Source: Stutzerimonas nosocomialis (GTDB taxonomy: Bacteria; Pseudomonadota; Gammaproteobacteria; Pseudomonadales; Pseudomonadaceae). Taken from it: a stretch of 64,000 bases of DNA. Under the pieces are notes generated by a model. The model was not told the DNA's origin, searched no databases, and saw only the letters and a program-made list of their open reading frames with translations. Each line of letters begins with the position of its first letter. Position 1 is the stretch's first letter. The stretch lies in NCBI RefSeq assembly GCF_005876855.1, contig NZ_QLAE01000001.1, forward strand, positions 205,418 to 269,417, read 5' to 3'. Shown one piece after another: positions 20,012 to 28,327 of the stretch. The position numbers and the translations under genes are program-made.

Positions 20012-20443
20012 TCAGTCCCAGTGCAGCCGCGCCAGGCGCCAGTCCCCGTCCTCGCGCCACCATTCGAGCCGAACGCTGTAGTGACGGACGCTGTCGGGGA
20101 TCAGGCCTTCGGCACCGGTCAGGGTGACCTGGGCGTCGGTGTAGCCCTTGTTGCTGTAGGTCGGGTCGAGTCGGCTCGACTGGCTCAGGGCTATGACGTT
20201 GATCGACCGGTGGCGCATGAACAGCAGCGTCATCGTGCGCTGCGCCCAGGCGCGGTCGCGGTCGTCCCCCGCGTGAAAATCGTCTGCCAGCTGTTCCATC
20301 ACCGCCGAGGTACGGTGCGCCTCGATGTTTTCCTGCAGCCTGCGGGTGGCGGCTTCCAGTTCGGCCAGCGCGTCCTCGCGGGCGCAGCCGTGCAGCAGTG
20401 CCATAATGAAGAACAGCGGCAACATGAGCTTTCGCGGGGGCAT
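20012..20443 (-). CDS. hypothetical lipoprotein
   Basis: A protein of 143 residues with signal sequence MPPRKLMLPLFFIMALLHGC and an acyl Cys near residue 20. A helical stretch follows (ALAELEAATRRLQENIEAHR), then beta strands ending in VRLEWWREDGDWRLARLHW, which has the feel of an NTF2-like/SnoaL cone fold. AGGAGT precedes the ATG. It converges on blc with only seven bases between stops. No function is recognised. Confidence 0.72.
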   Translation of the reverse strand: MPPRKLMLPLFFIMALLHGCAREDALAELEAATRRLQENIEAHRTSAVMEQLADDFHAGDDRDRAWAQRTMTLLFMRHRSINVIALSQSSRLDPTYSNKGYTDAQVTLTGAEGLIPDSVRHYSVRLEWWREDGDWRLARLHWD

Positions 20444-20576
20444 GCTCTACTCCTGATTCGTGGTTATGATGCCCACAGGCCAAGCCTGGCTATAGAAGGG
20501 CGGGAGGGCAGTCGCAGCGGCGCCGGCCATAGGATGACCTAACCGGCGCAGCGCGCCGCAGACTCGGGAGAGCTTC

Positions 20577-21548
20577 ATGCAGAACCTGTTTCCAGAAATC
20601 AAACCCTACGCCCGGCACGAGCTGCCGGTCGGTGATGGTCATGTGCTTTATCTGGATGAAAGCGGCACTCCCGACGGCCTGCCGGTGCTCTTTATACACG
20701 GTGGCCCGGGTGCCGGCTGCGATGGGTTGAGCAGACGCTTCTTCGATCCCACGCTGTACCGCATCGTCACCTTCGATCAGCGCGGCAGCGGTCGCTCGAC
20801 GCCCCACGCCAGCCTCGAGAACAACACCACCGGACACCTGATCGCCGATATCGAGCGCATCCGTGAATTTCTCGGCATCGACGGCTGGGTGCTGTTCGGC
20901 GGCTCCTGGGGCTCGACGCTGGCGCTGGCCTATGCCCAGGCGCATCCGGAGCGGGTGCAGGCGCTGATCCTGCGCGGCATCTTTCTCTGCCGTCCGCAGG
21001 ATCTGCACTGGTTCTACCAGGAGGGCGCGAGCCGGCTGTTCCCCGATTACTGGGAAGACTTCCTCGCGCCGATTCCCCTGGAGGAACGTGGCGACCTGAT
21101 GCAGGCGTTCTACCGGCGCCTGACCGGCAACGACCAGATCGCCCAGATGCATGCCGCCAAGGCCTGGTCCTGCTGGGAGGGTCGGACCGCCACGCTGCGT
21201 CCCAACCACCAAGTGGTGGAGCGTTTCACCGATGCCCACCGGGCCCTTTCGCTGGCGCGTATCGAGTGCCATTACTTCGTCAACCAGGCGTTTCTCGAGC
21301 CTGACCAGCTGCTGCGCGACATGCCGAAGATCGCCCACCTGCCGGGGATCATCGTGCATGGCCGCTATGACCTGATCTGCCCGCTGGACAATGCCTGGGC
21401 GCTGCACAAGGCCTGGCCCAACAGCAAGCTGCATATCATCCGCGAAGCCGGTCACTCGGCATCCGAACCCTGCATCACCGATGCACTGGTGCGCGCCGCG
21501 GCGGACATCGCCCACCGGCTGCTCGACCTGCCGCCCGCGGACGCCTGA
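20577..21548 (+). CDS. pip: proline iminopeptidase
   Basis: Proline iminopeptidase (323 residues, alpha/beta hydrolase, S33) removes N-terminal proline from peptides. The oxyanion segment HGGPGAGCD is near residue 41, the nucleophile Ser lies in [15 protein letters not shown] near residue 110, and the Asp/His of the triad fall in GRYDLICP and REAGHSAS. The stop overlaps the ATG of dtd (TGATG), a pip-dtd pairing common in Pseudomonas. Confidence 0.94.
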   Translation: MQNLFPEIKPYARHELPVGDGHVLYLDESGTPDGLPVLFIHGGPGAGCDGLSRRFFDPTLYRIVTFDQRGSGRSTPHASLENNTTGHLIADIERIREFLGIDGWVLFGGSWGSTLALAYAQAHPERVQALILRGIFLCRPQDLHWFYQEGASRLFPDYWEDFLAPIPLEERGDLMQAFYRRLTGNDQIAQMHAAKAWSCWEGRTATLRPNHQVVERFTDAHRALSLARIECHYFVNQAFLEPDQLLRDMPKIAHLPGIIVHGRYDLICPLDNAWALHKAWPNSKLHIIREAGHSASEPCITDALVRAAADIAHRLLDLPPADA

Positions 21549-21985
21549 TGAAAGGCCTGCTGCAACGGGTCCGCCAGGCGCGGGTGGAGGTCGCGGGCGA
21601 GGTGGTCGGCTCGATCGACCAGGGCCTGCTGGTCCTGATCGGCGTGGAGCGGGGCGATGATCCGGCGCGAGCCGACAAGCTGTTGCACCGGTTGCTCAAC
21701 TACCGCGTCTTCAGCGACGAGGCGGGCAGGATGAATCGCTCGCTCAGGGACGTCGAGGGCGGGCTGTTACTGGTGTCCCAGTTCACCCTGGCGGCCGATA
21801 CCCGCAGCGGCATGCGCCCGAGCTTTTCCTCCGCCGCGCCGCCGGACGAGGGCGAGCGCCTGTACGACTACCTGCTCGAGCGGGCACGCGCCAGCCACCC
21901 GCAGGTGGCCTGCGGGCGTTTCGGCGCCGACATGCAGGTCCATCTCGTCAACGACGGGCCGGTGACCCTTCTGCTGGAAACCTGA
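21548..21985 (+). CDS. dtd: D-aminoacyl-tRNA deacylase
   Basis: D-aminoacyl-tRNA deacylase (145 residues) removes D-amino acids mischarged on tRNA. It starts [13 protein letters not shown], with the active-site segment [13 protein letters not shown] and the cross-subunit Gly-cisPro motif in [11 protein letters not shown] at the C-terminus. It is coupled to pip and converges on the MmcQ/YjbR gene with a gap of three bases. Confidence 0.95.
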   Translation: MKGLLQRVRQARVEVAGEVVGSIDQGLLVLIGVERGDDPARADKLLHRLLNYRVFSDEAGRMNRSLRDVEGGLLLVSQFTLAADTRSGMRPSFSSAAPPDEGERLYDYLLERARASHPQVACGRFGADMQVHLVNDGPVTLLLET

Positions 21986-21988
21986 GGC

Positions 21989-22336
21989 TCAGAGCAGCAA
22001 CCCGACCCGTTGCCGCTTCGGCAGGCGGGCCACCACCAGCTGGTGCGAGCGCGTCAGCAGGTCCTTCAGCTCCGCCGCAGCGACGACGCCGGGACGGTCC
22101 AGGCTGACCCAGCGGGCCCGCGCGAGATAGGGCGCCGGACGAAAGCCGGGGCGATCGCAGAAGCCGAGAAAATGGTCGTCGTCGACCTTGAACGCCAGCG
22201 CGCCAGCGCCGGACAGGTGCAGGGTGGCGAACATCTTGCGCTCGCCCACCGAGAAGACATGCACGCCGCCCCATTGCACGCGCTTGTGCGTGCCGGGCAG
22301 CTGCAGGCAGAAACGTTCGATGTCGTCGATGCTCAT
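21989..22336 (-). CDS. MmcQ/YjbR family protein
   Basis: A protein of 115 residues in the MmcQ/YjbR family (CyaY-like fold, DNA-binding suggested for YjbR). It starts MSIDDIERFCLQLPGTHK; the family core is VFSVGERKMFATLHL and ARWVSLDRPGVV, ending with helix LKDLLTRSHQLVVARLPKR. Its role is not established. It is a single gene reading toward dtd. Confidence 0.85.
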   Translation of the reverse strand: MSIDDIERFCLQLPGTHKRVQWGGVHVFSVGERKMFATLHLSGAGALAFKVDDDHFLGFCDRPGFRPAPYLARARWVSLDRPGVVAAAELKDLLTRSHQLVVARLPKRQRVGLLL

Positions 22337-22397
22337 CGCTGTATTTCCGTAGCCCTGAGAGCCGGCAGTCTAGCCGCTTCGCGACGCCGTTTGCCGC

Positions 22398-22826
22398 TCA
22401 GCGGCGCGACGGTTCGAGGCCCTTGTCGTGCAGCCAGGTGATGGCGTATTCGCGCAGTTGGGTGGCCTGGTAGTGCAGCCAGCGTTCGCGGATACGCGGG
22501 AAGTCTTCCAGCTTGAAATCGAAGGTGCGCAGCGGCCGGCGCCCGGACAGTGCATCGCTCAGCACGGCGTGGGCCACGTGCGCGTCCGGATCGTGGATGG
22601 TGAAGAGGAAGGCCTCGCGCATCGCCAGCGACTGGGCCAGGTCCAGGCGCTCGATGTGCAGGTAACGGTCGTGCTGGACGTCGTACTTCTCCTCGGCTCC
22701 GGGCGCGGGGTCGCCGGGGAACACCGCGCGAATCTCCCCGGTTTCCTGGTCGAGGTAGTACTCGGCGGCGTCGCGGCTGTCGAGCGCGTATTCGAGGCGG
22801 TCGAGATCGATGGTCAGGGGGCGCAT
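22398..22826 (-). CDS. UPF0158 family protein
   Basis: A protein of 142 residues resembling UPF0158. It begins MRPLTIDLDRLEYALDSRD and contains YYLDQETGEI and the aromatic/basic end REYAITWLHDKGLEP. AAAGG precedes the chosen ATG; the long in-frame extension upstream covers another gene (tatA2) and is not coding. The function is unknown. It lies about 80 bases downstream of tatA2 on the same strand. Confidence 0.78.
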   Translation of the reverse strand: MRPLTIDLDRLEYALDSRDAAEYYLDQETGEIRAVFPGDPAPGAEEKYDVQHDRYLHIERLDLAQSLAMREAFLFTIHDPDAHVAHAVLSDALSGRRPLRTFDFKLEDFPRIRERWLHYQATQLREYAITWLHDKGLEPSRR

Positions 22827-22906
22827 GAGAGCCTTTCGAAAAAAGGGGTTCAGCATTTCTGACCCTGGCGTCCCGAAGGGGTGCGCGACGTTCATCGGGC
22901 CGTGGT

Positions 22907-23125
22907 TCAGGCCCGCTCGACGGACTCCTGGGTGGTCCGGCTTGGCTGGGTGGTTTGCTCCAGCTGTGGTGACGGCGCCTCGCCGCCGGCCATGGTGCGG
23001 CGGAAGCCGCCCACCGCTTCGCCCAGGTCGCTGCCCAGGCTGCGCAGGCGCCGGCTGCCGAAGAGCATGAGGACGATGAGCAGGATGATGACCAGTTGCC
23101 AGATGCTGATACCGCCGAAGCCCAT
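22907..23125 (-). CDS. tatA2: second TatA-type twin-arginine translocase subunit
   Basis: A TatA paralogue of 72 residues, separate from the tatABC operon at 38-39.5 kb. It starts [20 protein letters not shown], a single membrane helix, then the hinge [15 protein letters not shown] and an amphipathic helix [13 protein letters not shown], with a short polar tail. The housekeeping TatA here has the same layout ([19 protein letters not shown]). It is divergent from gspK and close to a Tat-targeted PhoX, so it may supply Tat pores for exporting that phosphatase; this link is inference. Confidence 0.88.
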   Translation of the reverse strand: MGFGGISIWQLVIILLIVLMLFGSRRLRSLGSDLGEAVGGFRRTMAGGEAPSPQLEQTTQPSRTTQESVERA

Positions 23126-23180
23126 GAGGTGTCTCCCTGTCTGTCGAAAAAATGGGTTCGGCATAGCCTGCCGCACGGGT

Positions 23181-23198
23181 GTGACCGGGCGATGACGC
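23181..23198 (-). promoter_or_regulatory. candidate Pho box upstream of tatA2
   Basis: On the minus strand the 18-mer GCGTCATCGCCCGGTCAC carries GTCAT and GTCAC exactly 11 bases apart, the same phasing as the E. coli phoA Pho box. It ends 56 bases before the tatA2 ATG. The heptamers match CTGTCAT at only 5 of 7 positions each, so this is tentative. Confidence 0.35.
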
Positions 23199-23261
23199 CG
23201 AGGCCGGCCTGCCACGCTTCTGCAACCTTGCCCGCGTTTACTAGGGCGCCAGGATTGGTGG

Positions 23262-24281
23262 ATGGCAGTGATGAATTACGGGCGGCAGCGGGGCGTGGCC
23301 CTGCTCATGGTGTTGATGGCGCTGGCGATGCTGGCGGGCGGGCTGACCTGGCTGGTCCAGCAGGGCCGTGAGGAGATCGAGCGCACGCGGCAACTGCAGA
23401 CGCGGATCCAGGCACGGGCGGTCGACACCGCGGCGCGGGCCTTCGCCGTGCAGGCGATGCGCGATCCGGCCTGGCGCGAGAGCCCCCTGTTCTGGCAGGC
23501 ACTGCGCGGCATGCCGCTGCCGTACCGTTTCGAGGGCGGCCAGGCGCGCCTGCTGCTGCGCGACCTGCGTACCTGCTTCAACCTCAATGCGCTGGTTGGC
23601 GAGGATCAGGCCCGTGCACGGCGGCAACTGGCCCATCTGCTCGGCGGCGGACGGCCCTCGTTCGACGACGACCGCCTGATCGATGGGCTGATCGACTGGA
23701 TGGACGCCGATCACCAGGCGCAGGTGCTGGGCGCGGAAACCGACCAGTATCTGCGCCTGCCCCGGCCGCGGGTGGCCGCGAACCAGCCACTGCGCGACAC
23801 CAGCGAGCTGAACCTGCTGCTGCCGGCCGAACCGCAGCGCTACCTGCGCCACCCCCAGCTGTGCGCGCTGCCGGAAAACACAGGCTGGCGGCTCAACGTC
23901 AACGCGCTGACCCTGGAGCAATTGCCGCTTCTGGACGCGCTGTACGAGGGCGGACTGCCGCGCAGCCTGCTGACCCGCCTGATCAGTGCGCGCCCCGCCG
24001 GCGGCTACCGTGACGCCGATGACCTGCGCCGCCATCTGGGCGCGCTGGACGAGGCGACCTTCGAGCGCCTGAGCGAAGGCCTGCTGCTGAACAGCGACCA
24101 CTTCCTGTTGGGCATCGAGATACGGCTGGACGAGGCGGACTACCGAACCCTGCACCAGGTCGAGGTGCGCGGGGTCTCGCGCTGGCACAGTCGGGTGCCG
24201 GCGCAGCAGGTGCTCTTTCGCAGCCGCCAGCCCGCGCCGTTCTGGACCGCGCAGACGCCGGCCCGCCTCCTGGTGCCCTGA
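23262..24281 (+). CDS. gspK: type II secretion minor pseudopilin GspK
   Basis: GspK (339 residues) is the large minor pseudopilin capping the type II secretion pseudopilus. A short leader ([11 protein letters not shown]) precedes the hydrophobic helix [21 protein letters not shown] long periplasmic domain follows, with [18 protein letters not shown], and a C-terminal segment [20 protein letters not shown]. It is detached from the rest of the gsp genes: phoX lies between, in the opposite direction, and the gspC-N operon starts 4 kb away. Two ATGs nine bases apart could serve as start. Confidence 0.9.
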   Translation: MAVMNYGRQRGVALLMVLMALAMLAGGLTWLVQQGREEIERTRQLQTRIQARAVDTAARAFAVQAMRDPAWRESPLFWQALRGMPLPYRFEGGQARLLLRDLRTCFNLNALVGEDQARARRQLAHLLGGGRPSFDDDRLIDGLIDWMDADHQAQVLGAETDQYLRLPRPRVAANQPLRDTSELNLLLPAEPQRYLRHPQLCALPENTGWRLNVNALTLEQLPLLDALYEGGLPRSLLTRLISARPAGGYRDADDLRRHLGALDEATFERLSEGLLLNSDHFLLGIEIRLDEADYRTLHQVEVRGVSRWHSRVPAQQVLFRSRQPAPFWTAQTPARLLVP

Positions 24282-24404
24282 GCCGAGCGTCGCTTGGGGG
24301 CCGGCAGGCCGAAGCACGCTTCGTTCGATCAGCGAATACGCAGCGAAGGGCGCCTTGCCGGGGCAGCCGGGTAGGCGTGCGGCTGCCGTTACGGAGAGGC
24401 GAAT

Positions 24405-24438
24405 AAAAAAGGCCGGCACCGTTTCCGGTGCCGGCCTT
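24405..24438 (-). terminator. rho-independent terminator of phoX
   Basis: A 13-bp stem, AAGGCCGGCACCG with CGGTGCCGGCCTT, has a 4-base loop (stem 24409-24421 and 24426-24438). On the minus strand it runs into six T residues. It sits just past the phoX stop. Confidence 0.92.
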
Positions 24439-24454
24439 GTTCAGGCAGGAGGGA

Positions 24455-26506
24455 TCAGACGCCGATCGGGCCGCCGTCCACCTTCTGGATCACTACCGTC
24501 GAGGCGCGCGGGCGAACCGTGACGCCGGCCGGCGTCGCTTCGGTCGCATCGTCGCTGTACGGCCAGTTACCCGGATGCTGGATGTTGACGAACATCGAGG
24601 TGTAGTCCGGGGTGTAGGCGATGCCGGTCACTTCGCTGCCATTGGGGCCGATGAAGAAGCGGCGCAGCTCGCTCTGGTTGTCGGCCGTCACCGGCACCTG
24701 GTTGCCCTGGGCGTCGACGAGGTTGGTCGGGATTACCGCCAGCATCTGGTCGTTGGTCTGGCTGGCCACGGCGTTGCCGCTGTTGTCGGTCTGGATCCAG
24801 AGGATGCCGCGGTTATCGAAGATCATGCCGTCCGGGCTGGCGAACTGGTTCAGGTCGGTCAGGCCCGAGCGGTTGGTGGAGGGGGCGGCGGTCGCCTCGG
24901 AACCGAAGACGAAGATGTCCCAGGTGAAGTTGAGCTGATCGTCGGCGTCGTGCCAGCGGATGATGTGGCCGTTGACGTTGTTCGTACGCGGGTTGGCTGC
25001 GTTCGGCGTGGTGCGCGATGAGTTGTTGGTCAGGGTCAGGTAGATGTCGCCGTTGAGCGGGTTGACCGTGGTCCATTCCGGGCGGTCCATCGGCGTGGCG
25101 CCAAGGGCGTCGGCCGCACCGCGGGTGTTGAGGATGATGTCGTCGATATCGCCGAACAGCGTGCCCAGGGTCTGCCCGTTGGTGGCGACGCTGGCGACCG
25201 TCAGCGGCAGCCAGACACCGGTGCCGTTGTCGTCGAAGCGCGCCACGTAGAGGGTGCCCTGGTCCATGTACTTGGCACCGGTGGCCAGGCGATCGCTCGG
25301 GTTGGCATCGGCCGGGTCCCAGAGGGCGGTGGAGACGAACTTGTAGACGTACTCGTTCTGAGCGTCGTCGCCGCTGTAGAACACCACCGGCTTGCCGGCT
25401 TCCAGCAGGCCCGGCCAGCAGCCTTCGTGACGGAAGCGGCCCAGCGCGGTGCGCTTCACGGCGCGGGTGTTGGCATTGTACGGATCGATCTCGACGATGT
25501 AGCCGTAGGTGCTCGCCTCGTTGCGGTAATCCTGGGTGAAGTCGGCCCCGGTCGGGGTGATGTTGAAACGGGCGAATTCGTCGTCGACCTCGCTCGGATC
25601 GCCCGCGGCGGTTTCCCAGGCGTACTGGCTGGTACCGCTGTTGCGGATGCCGATGCGCGCCTGGTCGGCGGGCAGGGGCTGCTGCGTGTTGACGAAGACG
25701 TTCGGCCAGTTCTCCTCGCAGGTCAGATAGGTGCCCCAAGGGGTGTAGCCGTTGCCGCAGTTGTTGTTGGTGCCGCGGGTCTCGGTGCCGTTGGGCGAGA
25801 AGGGCGTACGCACGTGGTCGGTGCCCCGCATCGGCCCGGACAGGTCCATCACGCTGGCGGTGGTGAAGCGACGGTTCAGCGGGTCGTTCTCGACCACCTG
25901 CCAGTTGCCGTTGATCTTGGTGATACGCACCACGGCCACGCCATGGGCGTTGATGTCCTTGCGCACTTCCTCTACCGGACGAACGCCGCCGACCCGGGTC
26001 GGGCCGTTGGGGTGCAGCACGTTTTCGATGTACTCGTGGTTCATCACCAGCAGCCCGTCGTCCGAGCTGCCGTTGATGGGGAAGAAGTGCATGCCGTCGT
26101 GGTTCATGCCCATCGCGTTGGCCTGGTCGACCGAAGTGTTGGTGCCGTCGTCCTTCCAGGGAGCGGCGTTGCTGTTGATCGGCTGGCCCCAGGGCGCCAG
26201 GACACTCGCGGTATAGCCGGCGGCGACGACGCAGGCATCGGTGCGCGAAACAGGAATCGAGTCGAAGCTCAGGGCCAGCGGCTGTGCCGGGGTGTTCGGG
26301 TTGCCCGGGTTCGGGTTGTTCCGGCGCGAACTGCTGCCGCCGCTGTCGAAGCAACCGGTCAGGCCGGTGCCCGCGATCATGGCGATCGCAGCGCCCAGGC
26401 CGCCACGCAGAACGGTACGGCGGGAAAGGTAGGACTCGAGTACCGAGTCCATCGGCCGGTTGTCGCTGGGGTTGGCATTCACGTTGGTGCCAGTATGACG
26501 GCTCAT
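24455..26506 (-). CDS. phoX: PhoX-type alkaline phosphatase, Tat signal, possible lipoprotein
   Basis: A PhoX family (DUF839) phosphatase of 683 residues, which liberates phosphate from organic phosphomonoesters outside the cytoplasm. A twin-arginine signal (SRRTVLRGG, Arg 29-30) leads into a hydrophobic stretch ending GTGLTGC, which also reads as a lipobox with Cys 52. Family segments include WGTYLTCEENWPN, GRFRHEGCWPG, FYSGDDAQNEYVYKF and NQFASPDGMIFD; PhoX enzymes bind iron and calcium. The ATG follows AAGGAG. The gene has its own terminator and shares a Pho-box intergenic region with the divergent SoxB-like/gsp operon. Position inside a T2SS cluster suggests onward secretion or surface display; that is inference. 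Confidence 0.93.
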   Translation of the reverse strand: MSRHTGTNVNANPSDNRPMDSVLESYLSRRTVLRGGLGAAIAMIAGTGLTGCFDSGGSSSRRNNPNPGNPNTPAQPLALSFDSIPVSRTDACVVAAGYTASVLAPWGQPINSNAAPWKDDGTNTSVDQANAMGMNHDGMHFFPINGSSDDGLLVMNHEYIENVLHPNGPTRVGGVRPVEEVRKDINAHGVAVVRITKINGNWQVVENDPLNRRFTTASVMDLSGPMRGTDHVRTPFSPNGTETRGTNNNCGNGYTPWGTYLTCEENWPNVFVNTQQPLPADQARIGIRNSGTSQYAWETAAGDPSEVDDEFARFNITPTGADFTQDYRNEASTYGYIVEIDPYNANTRAVKRTALGRFRHEGCWPGLLEAGKPVVFYSGDDAQNEYVYKFVSTALWDPADANPSDRLATGAKYMDQGTLYVARFDDNGTGVWLPLTVASVATNGQTLGTLFGDIDDIILNTRGAADALGATPMDRPEWTTVNPLNGDIYLTLTNNSSRTTPNAANPRTNNVNGHIIRWHDADDQLNFTWDIFVFGSEATAAPSTNRSGLTDLNQFASPDGMIFDNRGILWIQTDNSGNAVASQTNDQMLAVIPTNLVDAQGNQVPVTADNQSELRRFFIGPNGSEVTGIAYTPDYTSMFVNIQHPGNWPYSDDATEATPAGVTVRPRASTVVIQKVDGGPIGV

Positions 26507-26591
26507 GCTTACAGCTCCTTGGCTTAGGTGTTGGCGAGCCAGGACTGTAGGTAGCGAATGTGATAATTCTTTTATAGTTATATGAAGATAT

Positions 26592-26605
26592 GTTCTAAAA
26601 AGAAC
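26592..26605. repeat. short inverted repeat upstream of phoX
   Basis: GTTCT and AGAAC arms flank AAAA in the phoX/SoxB-like intergenic region. It could be an operator or part of the AT-rich phoX promoter; no regulator is recognised. Confidence 0.35.
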
Positions 26606-26635
26606 TGCTTCTCCTGACAGACGGCCGATGGCTGT

Positions 26636-26653
26636 CTGACATGTCCCTGTCAT
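26636..26653 (+). promoter_or_regulatory. Pho box of the SoxB-like/gsp operon and phoX
   Basis: CTGACAT-GTCC-CTGTCAT matches the Pho box pattern of two CTGTCAT heptamers with a 4-base spacer; 13 of 14 heptamer positions agree. It is followed after 10 bases by CAATAT, a possible -10, and ends 49 bases before the ATG of the SoxB-like gene. On the opposite strand, GTCAG half-sites at 26636-26640 and 26614-26618 are exactly 22 bases apart, so PhoB could also act on phoX. Confidence 0.75.
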
Positions 26654-26701
26654 CTGACTGCCGCAATATCCCCACGCATTCGAGTTGTGGGTGACAGATT
26701 G

Positions 26702-28327
26702 ATGACAAGGTTGGCGCGCCGCGAGGCGCTGGCGTGGTTGATGGCGGGGGCCTCGCTGCCCTGGCTGGGGGGCTGCGCCAGCAGCGCGCGATCGGCCAGT
26801 GGCCGGGGCCCTTTCGAGCTTCTCTACTACGCCGATACCCTGGATGCACGCCAGCCGGGTTTGCCGGTGGTGCCGCGCACCCGGCTGGGCGCCGCCTCGC
26901 GTATCGGCCAGGCGCCGTGGCTGACCGGCCCGAGCGCCCGCGCCGCCTTCCCCGATGCCCCCCAGTTCGGACCCTTGCTCGATGCCGCGTTGCCAGCGTC
27001 GGAAATCGGCGGTTACGCGACGCTCGGCGCCCTGCTCGAACATTTGCGCCGCGAAGCCGGCGTCGACAATTGCCTGGTGCTGGAGAACGGCCAGTGCTGG
27101 AACGGCAGCGGGCTGGCCATGCTGACCCAAGGGGCGTCGGGCCTCCAGGGCAGTGAACTGCTCGGCGCCGAGGTGCGGGTCAGCAGCGACGAGCGTGTGC
27201 TCTGGCCGGAGCAGGCCGCCGGGCTGTACCGCCAGTGGGGCCGCCCGGTGCTTGGCGCCGGGCTGCAGAGCCCGGGCGTTCAGCCGCTGGCGCGCTTTCG
27301 ACGCGCAGGCGTCGAGATCGCCGTGGTCGGTCTGCCGGACCCCTATGCCGCGGACCAGGCCGGCACCCTGGCGCAATGGTTCGACGCCCTTCAGCCGAGC
27401 CTCGACGAGGCCCGCCGGCAGGCCGACCTGGTGATCGCCCTGGCTGACGTTGGCACCGGCCCCGGCCTGTGGCTGGCCGAGCGGCTGGAACAGGTGGACC
27501 TGGTGCTCGCGGCCCGCGGGCAGGACCTCTGGCCGCGCCCGATCGAGGTCCGTCAGGCGTCGGGCCGCCGCGTGCCGCTGGTGGTGGCCGGCAGCCGCGG
27601 CTGCGGCGCCTTTCGCATTCGCTGCCTGCCGGGCGACACGGGCTGGCGCTTCGAGGCGAGCTTCCATCCGGCCTATGCCGGCAGCCTGGATGCCGCCGGC
27701 CGCGAGACCCAGGCCCGCTTGTCGCGCGAGCTCGCTGTCCAGCGTGCGGCCCATGCCGGCTGGCTCGACCAGCCGCTGGCACGGGCGCCCGAACCGCTCT
27801 GGCGGCGGGACGTGCGCGGTGGCAGCTGGGACCGCCTCATTCACCAGGCCCTCGCCGAGGGCTACGACGGCGGCGTGCTGCTGCCGGGCCTGCGCTATGA
27901 CGTGCCGCTGCGCCAGGGCCAGGTCATCACCCGCGAACACCTGCTGTGCCTGACCGGCAGCCACCCGGCGCCGGTGCGCGAGGTGGCGGCGGGTTCGCTG
28001 GGGCGGGTTCTGGAGAACGCCGCCGAACAGCTGTTCGGCGACCTGGCCATTCTCGACAACAGCCAAGACCTGCCGCGCCTGTTCGGCCAGTCCTGGCAGG
28101 TCGCCTACAGCCCGAGCGGGCAGCGCGTCCAGGCGCCCGCCGCGCCGGCGCGGCTGCGTACCTTCGGCCTCGGTCCGCAGGCGGGCGGTCAACCGCTCTG
28201 GCAGATGCTGGAAGCCTACCTGCGCGAGCAGCCGGGCGACTGGCGACTGCCGGCGCTGGCCGTGCCGCAGTTGCGCTACCTGCAGGGCCATCCCGGTTGG
28301 CATCCGGCACCGGGGGAGACGGCATGA
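26702..28327 (+). CDS. SoxB/5'-nucleotidase-like lipoprotein, apparently inactive
   Basis: A protein of 541 residues, first in the gsp operon. The N-terminus (LARREALAWLM, then PWLGGC) combines a possible twin-arginine motif with a lipobox at Cys 25. The body resembles SoxB and related 5'-nucleotidase metallophosphatases: LLYYADTL, LVLENGQCWNGSGLAML and LVLAARGQDLW align with SoxB-type DxH, GGDTWQG and GHTHD motifs. The ligand residues are largely replaced: His by Leu 47, the GGD Asp by Gln 131, and both His of GHxH (residues 271-274 read ARGQ). It is therefore probably a pseudoenzyme with a binding or structural role in secretion. The start is the ATG after GGGTGA. It overlaps gspC by ATGA. 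Confidence 0.72.
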   Translation: MTRLARREALAWLMAGASLPWLGGCASSARSASGRGPFELLYYADTLDARQPGLPVVPRTRLGAASRIGQAPWLTGPSARAAFPDAPQFGPLLDAALPASEIGGYATLGALLEHLRREAGVDNCLVLENGQCWNGSGLAMLTQGASGLQGSELLGAEVRVSSDERVLWPEQAAGLYRQWGRPVLGAGLQSPGVQPLARFRRAGVEIAVVGLPDPYAADQAGTLAQWFDALQPSLDEARRQADLVIALADVGTGPGLWLAERLEQVDLVLAARGQDLWPRPIEVRQASGRRVPLVVAGSRGCGAFRIRCLPGDTGWRFEASFHPAYAGSLDAAGRETQARLSRELAVQRAAHAGWLDQPLARAPEPLWRRDVRGGSWDRLIHQALAEGYDGGVLLPGLRYDVPLRQGQVITREHLLCLTGSHPAPVREVAAGSLGRVLENAAEQLFGDLAILDNSQDLPRLFGQSWQVAYSPSGQRVQAPAAPARLRTFGLGPQAGGQPLWQMLEAYLREQPGDWRLPALAVPQLRYLQGHPGWHPAPGETA

